DNA of 21,805 nucleotides from CAYSLZ01 sp964547295 (lineage in GTDB: Bacteria; Patescibacteriota; Microgenomatia; UBA12405; JAHJSD01), in assembly GCA_964547295.1 (NCBI GenBank), contig CAZJMH010000007.1, positions 1 through 21,805 on the forward strand. Reading direction: 5' to 3'. Of the stretch, positions 15,052-21,805 are shown piece by piece (position 1 is the stretch's first letter; each line of letters opens with the position of its first letter). A program made the position numbers and the translations under genes. The notes under the pieces are model-generated. The model saw only the letters and a program-made list of their open reading frames with translations, was not told the DNA's origin and did not search any database.

Positions 15052-15209
15052 AAAATTTAATTTCGAAATCCGAGTACCGAAATTCGAAAAGTTTTGAATT
15101 TAATAATTTTTAATTTGATAATTGTTTCGCACTTCGTATTTCGTGTTTGGAGCCGATTACTAATCACTAATCGGCGAGGGTTATACACATTGTAAAGTTT
15201 TTGTCCACA
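15044..15209. other. oriC: Candidate origin region upstream of dnaA with three DnaA boxes
   Basis: The gap between divergent dnaA and rnpA (15052-15244) has DnaA-box matches all in the same orientation: GTATCCACA (15044-15052, one mismatch), TTATACACA (15181-15189, full match to TTATNCACA) and TTGTCCACA (15201-15209, one mismatch). An AT-rich tract lies at 15097-15125. A perfect 8-bp hairpin (15152-15159 with 15168-15175) stands between. Gene direction switches here from leftward to rightward, as expected at an origin. No rpmH frame is present. Confidence 0.6.
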
Positions 15210-15231
15210 GTTGGCAAGAGGGAGTTTGTGT

Positions 15232-15237
15232 TATAAT
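15232..15237 (+). promoter_or_regulatory. Extended -10 promoter of rnpA
   Basis: TATAAT (15232-15237) is preceded by TG-T, an extended -10 box, with TTGGCA at 15211-15216 as a possible -35 at a short 15-nt spacing. The rnpA ATG lies 7 nt after the -10. The promoter abuts the DnaA box at 15201-15209, so DnaA binding could affect it. Confidence 0.55.
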
Positions 15238-15244
15238 TAAATCC

Positions 15245-15580
15245 ATGGCTTTGCCTAAAAATTTTCGTTTGAAGAAAAAAAATAATTTTGATAAAGTAAA
15301 GCGGCATGGCCAAGTTGTTCAAACGCCATTTTTTTTTGCTTCTATCCTTGATGGGCAAAAAGATGGACCAAAGTTTGCATTTGTGGTATCAAAAAAAATT
15401 GATAAAAAAGCAGTAGTTAGAAATAAAATAAGGCGTTATTTAAGCGAAGCAATTAGAATATTAATGCCGCAGTTGAAAAAAGATGTCTATGCTGTTTTTT
15501 TTGTTAAAAAAGAAATAAAAAATTTAGAATTTAATCAAATTAAAAAGGAAATTAGTAAAATATACCAATTATTCCAATAA
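15245..15580 (+). CDS. rnpA: Ribonuclease P protein component
   Basis: This small basic protein of 111 residues assists the RNase P RNA in trimming tRNA 5' leaders. The family hallmark, the RNR block, is KKAVVRNKIRRYLSEAIR (54-71), preceded by the strand FAFVVSKKI. The N-terminus LPKNFRLKKKNNFDKVKRHG matches the usual LPKxxRLxxxxdFxxV opening. It heads a cotranscribed rnpA-yidC-khpB group, as in most bacteria, but rpmH is not in front of it. ATG 15245 is chosen because it begins just before the conserved LPKNFRL and directly after the promoter. Confidence 0.95.
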   Translation: MALPKNFRLKKKNNFDKVKRHGQVVQTPFFFASILDGQKDGPKFAFVVSKKIDKKAVVRNKIRRYLSEAIRILMPQLKKDVYAVFFVKKEIKNLEFNQIKKEISKIYQLFQ

Positions 15581-15624
15581 AATAGCGCGCGATAAATATT
15601 CGGAGAATATGCGGTAAATAAAAT

Positions 15625-16377
15625 ATGTGGAATACATTATTATTTCAACCATTACTAAATGCCCTGATTGCCTTTTATCATTTGTTTGGTAATTTAGGGG
15701 CAGCAATTATTAGCTTAACCCTAAGCATTCGAGTTTTACTTTTACCTTTAACTTTGCCTTCATTAAAAACAGCTCAAAAAATGAAGGATATTGCCCCGAA
15801 ATTAGAAAAATTGAAAAAAAAGCATAAAGATGATAAAGAGGCCTTGGCCAAAGCTCAAATGGCGCTATACAAAAAAGAGGGTATTAGGCCTTTTGCCGGC
15901 TTTCTTCCTCAGATAATCCAAATTATTATTTTAATTGCTTTATTTCAAGCCTTCAGGGAGGTATTGGGAAATAATGGCGGAATTGAGAAGTTGAATCAAT
16001 TATTATATTCATTTTTAAGATTACCTGCTGATGCCCAGATAAGTTTAAAATTTTTTTATCTTAAGCTCTCTGAGCCTGACACAATTAATTTGTTTGGACG
16101 AAATGTTCCGGGCCTATTTTTAATTGCCGCGGCAGCAACCCAGTTTTTATCAGCAAAAGTAATGATGCCAACGGCTAAAAAAGAGCGCCAAGCGGCTAAG
16201 GAAACTGAAGATAAAAGTGATGATTTTGCTTCAATGATGAGAACACAGTCAATGTATTTATTTCCACTAATGACTTTATTTGTTGGAATGCGTTTTCCGT
16301 CCGGCCTGGTTCTTTATTGGTTTGTTTTTAGTTTGTTTAATTTAGTTCAGCAGTTTATAATTAAGCGAAGAAAATAG
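15625..16377 (+). CDS. yidC: Membrane protein insertase YidC
   Basis: The 250-residue product inserts and folds inner-membrane proteins, alone or with SecYEG. It is a short Gram-positive-type YidC without the large periplasmic domain. The core has a span around 22-48 with the conserved groove arginine R36 (LSIRVLLLPLTLPSL), a cytoplasmic helical hairpin (50-85, KMKDIAPKLEKLKKKHKDD), and spans near 93-111, 163-180 and 212-245. No lipoprotein cysteine is seen at the N-terminus. There is a charged loop at 184-203. It follows rnpA after 44 bp and precedes khpB by 9 bp, the standard order. No good ribosome site precedes ATG 15625. Confidence 0.95.
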   Translation: MWNTLLFQPLLNALIAFYHLFGNLGAAIISLTLSIRVLLLPLTLPSLKTAQKMKDIAPKLEKLKKKHKDDKEALAKAQMALYKKEGIRPFAGFLPQIIQIIILIALFQAFREVLGNNGGIEKLNQLLYSFLRLPADAQISLKFFYLKLSEPDTINLFGRNVPGLFLIAAAATQFLSAKVMMPTAKKERQAAKETEDKSDDFASMMRTQSMYLFPLMTLFVGMRFPSGLVLYWFVFSLFNLVQQFIIKRRK

Positions 16378-16386
16378 GGGCAATAT

Positions 16387-16857
16387 ATGAGTAAGAAAAA
16401 AAATATAAAAAAAACAGAACTAGTTCAAGAATTGGCAGAGAAGCTTTTTGATAAGCTTGATCAGAAAGTAAATTTGGAAATAAGCCAAGAAGATGAGGCA
16501 ATAAAAATAAATATTAATACTGATGAGCCCGGGCCGTTAATTGGCTTTCATGGCAAAACATTATCTTCAATACAGCTAATTTTAGGTTTAATGGTTTTTC
16601 AGCAGTTTGGTGAGTGGCAGCAAATTATTGTCGATGTTGACGAGTATCGCAAAGAACAAACAGAAAGATTAAAAAATATTGCCTTAAATTCAGCTAGAAG
16701 AGCAAAACTTTCCGGTCGTCCGGTTGCCCTGTCACCAATGACGCCTTTTGAGCGACGTATTATTCATATGTCTTTGAATGATGACCCAAATGTGACTACT
16801 GCATCTGAAGGTGAACCGCCCCACCGCTACGTGGTAATTACTCCAAAAACCACATAA
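16387..16857 (+). CDS. khpB: KH/R3H RNA-binding protein KhpB (Jag)
   Basis: This 156-residue RNA-binding protein has two domains. The KH domain (about 27-85) carries the RNA-gripping loop GPLIGFHGKT (49-58). The R3H domain (about 92-154) has R123-x3-H127 in ERRIIHMSL and the closing SEGEPPHRYVVI motif. The N-terminal Jag domain found in Firmicutes is missing and replaced by a short Lys-rich stretch. KhpB binds many RNAs and affects cell envelope growth in Gram-positives. AGGGG lies 6 nt before the ATG, one of the few plausible Shine-Dalgarno sites here, fitting an internal operon gene. Confidence 0.93.
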   Translation: MSKKKNIKKTELVQELAEKLFDKLDQKVNLEISQEDEAIKININTDEPGPLIGFHGKTLSSIQLILGLMVFQQFGEWQQIIVDVDEYRKEQTERLKNIALNSARRAKLSGRPVALSPMTPFERRIIHMSLNDDPNVTTASEGEPPHRYVVITPKTT

Positions 16858-16907
16858 GATATTGCAATTGGAATTAAATTCATAATTTATAATTTTTAAT
16901 TCTTATA

Positions 16908-16913
16908 TATAAT
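16908..16913 (+). promoter_or_regulatory. -10 box of smpB
   Basis: TATAAT stands 5 nt before the smpB ATG, in the same 14-nt sequence found before the exonuclease gene. A transcript from this box would start at or beside the ATG. Confidence 0.55.
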
Positions 16914-16918
16914 AGTAT

Positions 16919-17371
16919 ATGAAAAAGATTGTTAATAAGAATGCTTATCGAGAGTATGAAATTAAGGATAAAGTTGAAGCCGGTATTGTTTTAACTGGTG
17001 CTGAAGTTAAAGCAATTAGGACTAGAGGTATTCAGCTAAAAGATGCTTTCGTTAAAATTATTAATGGCGAGCCATTTTTGGTCAACGCCTATATTCATCC
17101 CTACCCTTTTGCTCGACATGAAGGTATTGAGCCGGATCGAAAAAGAAAACTTTTATTAGAAGAAAAGCAAATAAAGAAATTGATTGAAAAAAAAGGCCAA
17201 AAATTGACGATTGTGCCTTTAGCGTGTTATACTAAGGACCGCTGGATAAAGGTTCTTTTAGGTATAGGAAAGAGAAAGACTAAGCAAAAAAGAAAACAGG
17301 AATTGATAGAAAGAGAAATAGACAGAAATATTCAAAAGTTCAAATATTCAAATATTCAAAAGAAAGACTAA
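16919..17371 (+). CDS. smpB: tmRNA-binding protein SmpB
   Basis: The 150-residue product partners tmRNA to release stalled ribosomes. The OB-fold core is clear: NAYREYEIKDKVEAGIVLTG (8-27), GAEVKAIRTRGIQLKDAFV, EPFLVNAYIHPY and RKRKLLLEEKQI. The family block GKxxxDKR after the core is altered to GKRKTKQKR (117-125). The C-terminal tail, which probes the empty mRNA channel, ends with NIQKFKYSNIQKKD, encoded by a 24-bp-period repeat. ssrA lies 40 nt downstream, so protein and RNA partner are adjacent and perhaps coexpressed. The core is intact, so the gene is probably functional. Confidence 0.95.
   Translation: MKKIVNKNAYREYEIKDKVEAGIVLTGAEVKAIRTRGIQLKDAFVKIINGEPFLVNAYIHPYPFARHEGIEPDRKRKLLLEEKQIKKLIEKKGQKLTIVPLACYTKDRWIKVLLGIGKRKTKQKRKQELIEREIDRNIQKFKYSNIQKKD
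17328..17362 (+). repeat. TTCAAATA-type repeat in the 3' end of smpB
   Basis: ATATTCAAAAG occurs at 17328-17338 and again at 17352-17362, with TTCAAAT units between. It encodes the NIQK-FKYS-NIQK end of SmpB. Just downstream (17372-17400) similar words appear inverted (TTTGAACATTGAG, TTTGAAAATTGAA), so the pair can form a weak AT-rich hairpin. Confidence 0.7.
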
Positions 17372-17410
17372 ATTTGAACATTGAGCATTTGAAAATTGAA
17401 GTTTATTTTC

Positions 17411-17762
17411 GGGGATGTCTAAGATTCGACGGAAAAAGCACGTTTAAAAACAGCAAGCACTCTTTGGTAAAAGAGGAAAAACAGACCAAAAACAAATATG
17501 CCAACTCTAACGAAATGGCTCTAAATTACGCTTTTGCGTAATCTAGCATTCGCTTAATTCTTGTTCGGGGAATTTTGCCGAGTGACAATTATCCGGACTT
17601 ATTTTCTTACTTTTGGCCCAAGTAAGAAAAGAAATAATTGGCCAAGGTTGATAAAAGTTTTGTCAGTTATCTAATTATCAACAAAACTTAAAATTGACTA
17701 AGCTTGTAGACGTTTTTAATGTATTTTTCTGGACCCGCGGTCACTCCGCGGCATCTCCACCA
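17411..17762 (+). ncRNA. ssrA: tmRNA (transfer-messenger RNA)
   Basis: The tRNA-like ends are clear. The 5' GGGGATG (17411-17417) pairs with CATCTCC (17752-17758), followed by an encoded ACCA. The D-region GATTCGACGG near the 5' end is a tmRNA hallmark. The T-stem is CCGCG/CGCGG. The tag frame reads ANSNEMALNYAFA (17500-17538) and stops at TAA 17539-17541. It ends in YAFA rather than the usual YALAA. The T-loop is GTCACTC, not the TTCRANT consensus, although its length is normal. About 352 nt fits one-piece tmRNA. It lies directly after smpB. Confidence 0.95.
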
Positions 17763-17841
17763 AGCAATGACTAATTGTTAATGGCTAATGATTAAAATAT
17801 TAGTCATTAATCATCAATCATTAATCATCTATTTTTAAATA
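17763..17841. repeat. AT-rich hairpin and repeats after tmRNA
   Basis: TAATGGCTAAT (17779-17789) pairs with ATTAGTCATTA (17799-17809) with one wobble, and AATGACTAAT (17766-17775) could pair with the same right arm. ATTAATCAT words repeat up to the next gene. It may help end the tmRNA transcript, but there is no proper T-tract. Confidence 0.5.
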
Positions 17842-18666
17842 ATGGCGAAAAAAGCAAAGAAAACAACAAAACAAAAGGCCAAAGGCTCAACGCCTAAGGC
17901 CGAAACCAACCGTCCCGTTCTCAAGGTTGAAAAACGTGAGGTTACTGGTCGAAAAGTAAAAAACTTACGTGATCAAGGTTTTCTTCCAGCCAGTGTTTAT
18001 GGAAGAGAAATAGAGTCACTAAGTTTAAAAACTAAGCTTGATAATATAAAAGAGATTTTCAGCAAGGTTGGTGAGACAAGCTTGGTTGACTTAGATATCA
18101 AAGGTGAAAAGAAAAAACGGACAGTTCTTTTAAAAAATCCTCAATATGATCCAGTTTCTGATAATCTTCTTCACATTGATTTTCACCAGGTTGATTTAAC
18201 CCAGACAGTTACTGCTGAGGTGCCGGTAGAGTTGGTTGGAAAATCTCCTGCCGCAGAATCTGGCGAAGGAGTTTTAGTCCAGTTAATTGATGAGCTGGAA
18301 GTTGAGGCCCTGCCGACTAAACTGCCAGAAAAATTTATTGTTGACGTTAGCGAACTAAAAGAAATTGATGATTCAGTAACAATTTCTGACTTGGAGGATT
18401 TTTCAAAAGAGGTTGATATTAAAGCAGAAAAAGACCAAATTTTAGCTAAAATTGAACCCTTGCTTGAGGAAATTGAAGAGCCGGTTACTCCAGAAGAAGA
18501 ACTTTTGGTTGGTGAGGAAGAAATGGTTGAGGGTGAAGCTGCGCCTCAAGATGAACAAGCAGGCGAGCAAACCTTGCCAGAGGCTGAAGCAGGTGAAAAA
18601 GGTGAAACTAGGCCCAAAAAAGAAGAACAAGAAAAAGCTGCTGAGAATGAAAATAAAAAATCTTAA
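17842..18666 (+). CDS. rplY: Ribosomal protein bL25 (TL5/Ctc type)
   Basis: The 274-residue product is the long form of bL25, which binds 5S rRNA in the large subunit. A Lys-rich extension (1-27) comes first. The L25 domain (28-117) includes EVTGRKVKNLRDQGFLPASVYG and NPQYDPVSDNLLHIDFHQVD. The TL5 C-terminal beta domain (118-206) follows, with LPTKLPEKFIVDVSEL and the acidic end. Residues 207-274 are a Glu-rich tail with little order. The last 20 bp overlap the recF start, so the two are probably translated in series. No Shine-Dalgarno site is visible. Confidence 0.93.
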   Translation: MAKKAKKTTKQKAKGSTPKAETNRPVLKVEKREVTGRKVKNLRDQGFLPASVYGREIESLSLKTKLDNIKEIFSKVGETSLVDLDIKGEKKKRTVLLKNPQYDPVSDNLLHIDFHQVDLTQTVTAEVPVELVGKSPAAESGEGVLVQLIDELEVEALPTKLPEKFIVDVSELKEIDDSVTISDLEDFSKEVDIKAEKDQILAKIEPLLEEIEEPVTPEEELLVGEEEMVEGEAAPQDEQAGEQTLPEAEAGEKGETRPKKEEQEKAAENENKKS

Positions 18667-19678
18667 TTTAGTTGACTTTCGTAACTATTCAAATCAATTT
18701 CTTTTCTCTACTGATTTAAATTTAATAGTTGGACCGAATACAGCCGGAAAAACAAACTTACTCGAAGCGCTTTATTTGTTAGCATCAGGAGAAAGTTTTC
18801 GTGCCAATACTAACAAAGAAATGATTCGGTGGGGATGTGATTTGGCATTGATTGATGGTCAAGTTAATGAGAAACATTTAAAAATTGCTGTTCAGATTAA
18901 GGAAAACAAAGTAGTTAAGCAGTTTTGGCTAGATAAAGTTGAAAAGAAAAAGTCACATTTTATTAAACATTTTAGTGCGGTTATTTTCCGACCGGAAGAT
19001 ATTCGGATGATTCAGGGTTCGCCATCAAGAAGGCGTAATTTTTTGGATGATGTTTGGTCTAGTTGGAGTTGGGAATATTACCAGCCGTTGTTGACATATA
19101 ATAAGGCGCTTATTCGCCGCAATCAAGTTTTAAAAAAAATAAGAGAAGGTGGGGCTAAAAAAGAAGAACTATATTTTTGGTCTCAAACATTAGAAAAAAA
19201 TGGCGAAGTAATTCGTCAAAAAAGAGACCAGTTTTTAGATTTTGTTAATTATTATTGGCAAAATTATAGGAAAGAGTTTTCACATTTGAAAGTTGATTAT
19301 CAGTCAAGTCCAATAACTGTGGATTTACTTGAAGAGAATTACCAAAAAGATTTTGGTATGGGGGTGACAACTATTGGTCCGCAACGAGACAATTTTGTTG
19401 TTTTTAGTTCAGAGTTTGGTGATGAACCGATGGATATTGCCATTTGGGGCTCAAGAGGGCAGCAGCGTTTAGCTACTCTGGCTTTAAAGTTAGCACAACT
19501 TGCTTTTATTGAAGACCAGCAGGATAAAAAGCCAGCCTTGCTTTTGGATGATATTTTTTCTGAACTGGATCAATCAAATCAAGAATTGGTTATTTCTCTT
19601 CTTTCCCATTACCAAACCTTTTTAACTCTTACCGAGGACATTGCTGTTCCCTTCCAGGCCAAAGTAATTAAACTGTAA
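18647..19678 (+). CDS. recF: DNA replication and repair protein RecF
   Basis: This encodes an SMC-like ATPase that loads RecA at gaps together with RecO and RecR. The protein proper starts at ATG 18647 (MKIKNLNLVDFRNYS), giving 343 residues. The frame is open upstream to 18452, but that part is a Lys/Arg-rich shadow of the bL25 tail. Walker A is GPNTAGKT (29-36). TTIGPQRDNF corresponds to the GPHRDD motif. The signature is WGSRGQQRLATLALKLAQL and Walker B is ALLLDDIFSELD. The C-terminus is somewhat short but complete. It overlaps bL25 by 20 bp. Closeness to dnaA and dnaN is classical, although here it lies on the other arm with several genes between. Confidence 0.94.
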   Translation: MKIKNLNLVDFRNYSNQFLFSTDLNLIVGPNTAGKTNLLEALYLLASGESFRANTNKEMIRWGCDLALIDGQVNEKHLKIAVQIKENKVVKQFWLDKVEKKKSHFIKHFSAVIFRPEDIRMIQGSPSRRRNFLDDVWSSWSWEYYQPLLTYNKALIRRNQVLKKIREGGAKKEELYFWSQTLEKNGEVIRQKRDQFLDFVNYYWQNYRKEFSHLKVDYQSSPITVDLLEENYQKDFGMGVTTIGPQRDNFVVFSSEFGDEPMDIAIWGSRGQQRLATLALKLAQLAFIEDQQDKKPALLLDDIFSELDQSNQELVISLLSHYQTFLTLTEDIAVPFQAKVIKL

Positions 19679-19688
19679 TTTGTCCCTC

Positions 19689-19717
19689 TTGACTTCAATC
19701 TATACTATTCATATAAT
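19689..19717 (+). promoter_or_regulatory. Strong promoter downstream of recF
   Basis: TTGACT (19689-19694), a 17-nt spacer and a perfect TATAAT (19712-19717) make this the best promoter match in the window. Its -35 box equals that of the 16S promoter. Transcription should start near 19724, at the head of the structured unit that ends at 19887. Confidence 0.75.
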
Positions 19718-19742
19718 ATAAACACCAGCAATTAAAAGCTGG

Positions 19743-19765
19743 ACCGGAGTTTATTTCGGTTTTTT
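19743..19765 (+). terminator. Weak intrinsic terminator or attenuator
   Basis: ACCGGA (19743-19748) pairs with TTCGGT (19755-19760), including one G-T pair, followed by a run of six T (19760-19765). From the promoter at 19689 it would release an RNA of only about 42 nt, so it may act as an attenuator. Confidence 0.4.
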
Positions 19766-19859
19766 GGATATATCATAAGAATAATGAGAAAAAATTTAAA
19801 CTATCAAGCTTTTCAATGGAGACTATTGTAGCTTAAATTAGTTTATTGATGTATCTGGC

Positions 19860-19887
19860 AAACCGGGATAAAAATCCCGGTTTTTTT
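19860..19887 (+). terminator. Strong intrinsic terminator before the 23S leader
   Basis: AAACCGGGAT (19860-19869) pairs perfectly with ATCCCGGTTT (19874-19883) around a 4-nt loop, with T at 19881-19887. It should end recF transcripts and the candidate small RNA. It stands only 7 nt before the boxA-like element of 23S. Confidence 0.85.
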
Positions 19888-19893
19888 AATTGA

Positions 19894-19908
19894 GCACTTT
19901 AACAAGTT
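19894..19908 (+). promoter_or_regulatory. boxA-like antitermination element in the 23S leader
   Basis: GCACTTTAACAAGTT is identical to the element in the 16S leader (288-302, minus strand). The match to the rRNA boxA core supports a shared antitermination system for both unlinked genes. Confidence 0.7.
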
Positions 19909-20005
19909 ATTGATGACGTACAATACCGTGCATCACAACCGTGTGCCACTTTGTGGTATACGGCCGGACCCGCCGAAATCTTTATGTATTTAGGCGGGTA
20001 AATTA
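19909..20005 (+). other. 23S leader with two hairpins
   Basis: CCGTGTGCC (19939-19947) pairs over nine positions with GGTATACGG (19955-19963), two of them wobble, and resembles the 16S leader stem at 249-274. A second stem pairs CCCGCC (19969-19974) with GGCGGG (19993-19998), with inner AAAT/ATTT, just before the mature 5' end. These are plausible processing or antitermination structures. No convincing promoter is visible between the terminator and the gene. Confidence 0.5.

Positions 20006-21805
<1,800 letters not shown>

Larger units (their letters stand above)
19724..19887 (+). ncRNA. Candidate structured small RNA between recF and 23S
   Basis: Between the promoter and an intrinsic terminator lie about 164 nt with no open frame but ordered helices. 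A hairpin pairs CCAGC (19725-19729) with GCTGG (19738-19742). A terminator-like stem pairs ACCGGA (19743-19748) with TTCGGT (19755-19760). A long nested hairpin has GATATATCA (19767-19775) with TGATGTATC (19847-19855), TAAACTA (19797-19803) with TAGTTTA (19839-19845), AAGCT (19806-19810) with AGCTT (19830-19834), and CAAT with ATTG around the loop GGAGACT. Alternatives are a 6S-like RNA, a 23S leader, or chance pairing in AT-rich DNA. Confidence 0.45.

Noticed and set aside
17741..17751. A two-base deletion in the tmRNA T-loop
   Set aside because: The 3' end has the same length as E. coli tmRNA from GGAC to ACCA, so the difference is substitution, not deletion.
18452..18646. Upstream extension of recF to 18452
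   Set aside because: The extra 65 residues are a Lys/Arg-rich shadow of the bL25 tail; RecF begins at MKIKNLNLVDFRNYS.

Overview
The window looks like a chromosomal segment around the replication origin of a Candidate Phyla Radiation (Patescibacteria) bacterium, most likely Microgenomates-like. The reasons are low GC, very compact genes with weak or absent Shine-Dalgarno sites, short versions of housekeeping proteins, a 5'-3' exonuclease without a polymerase domain, a PrgI/VirB4/CHAP secretion cluster of the kind seen in this group, and a 23S rRNA carrying an insertion. TGA is used as a stop (for example at 1648-1650), so the Gly-UGA code of Gracilibacteria and Absconditabacteria is excluded. 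The phylum call is inference from gene style and needs an rRNA search.

Layout. At the left edge the 5' end of 16S rRNA (about 172-1) is read leftward, with its promoter and leader at 173-340. Next come two convergent GT4 glycosyltransferases (486-1646 +, 1648-2757 -), a stand-alone 5'-3' exonuclease (2820-3728 -) and a membrane-anchored protein of unknown function (about 3881-4492 +). A plus-strand cluster at 4698-12194 encodes a minimal type IV secretion-like machine: PrgI/VirB3-like, a TraC-like protein, a VirB4 ATPase, a 1050-residue PrgK-like membrane protein ending in a CHAP cell-wall hydrolase, and two small anchored proteins.

The origin region follows. dnaN (12191-13321 -) and dnaA (13651-15051 -) are in canonical order but read leftward. 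Candidate origin sequences lie in the dnaA-dnaN gap and upstream of dnaA. Rightward from there run rnpA, yidC, khpB/jag, smpB, ssrA (tmRNA), rplY/ctc and recF, and then 23S rRNA from about 20006 to the edge. rpmH, normally next to rnpA, is missing.

How it fits together. Replication (dnaA, dnaN, recF), ribosome rescue (smpB, ssrA) and membrane insertion (yidC) sit around the origin. The two rRNA genes point away from it on opposite arms. The 16S and 23S leaders share an identical 15-nt boxA-like element and a similar 9-bp hairpin, so the unlinked genes probably use the same antitermination and processing factors. Between recF and 23S lies a promoter-to-terminator unit that folds well and may be an undescribed small RNA. 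Several genes start only 4-10 nt after a -10 box, which suggests leaderless transcription is common here.
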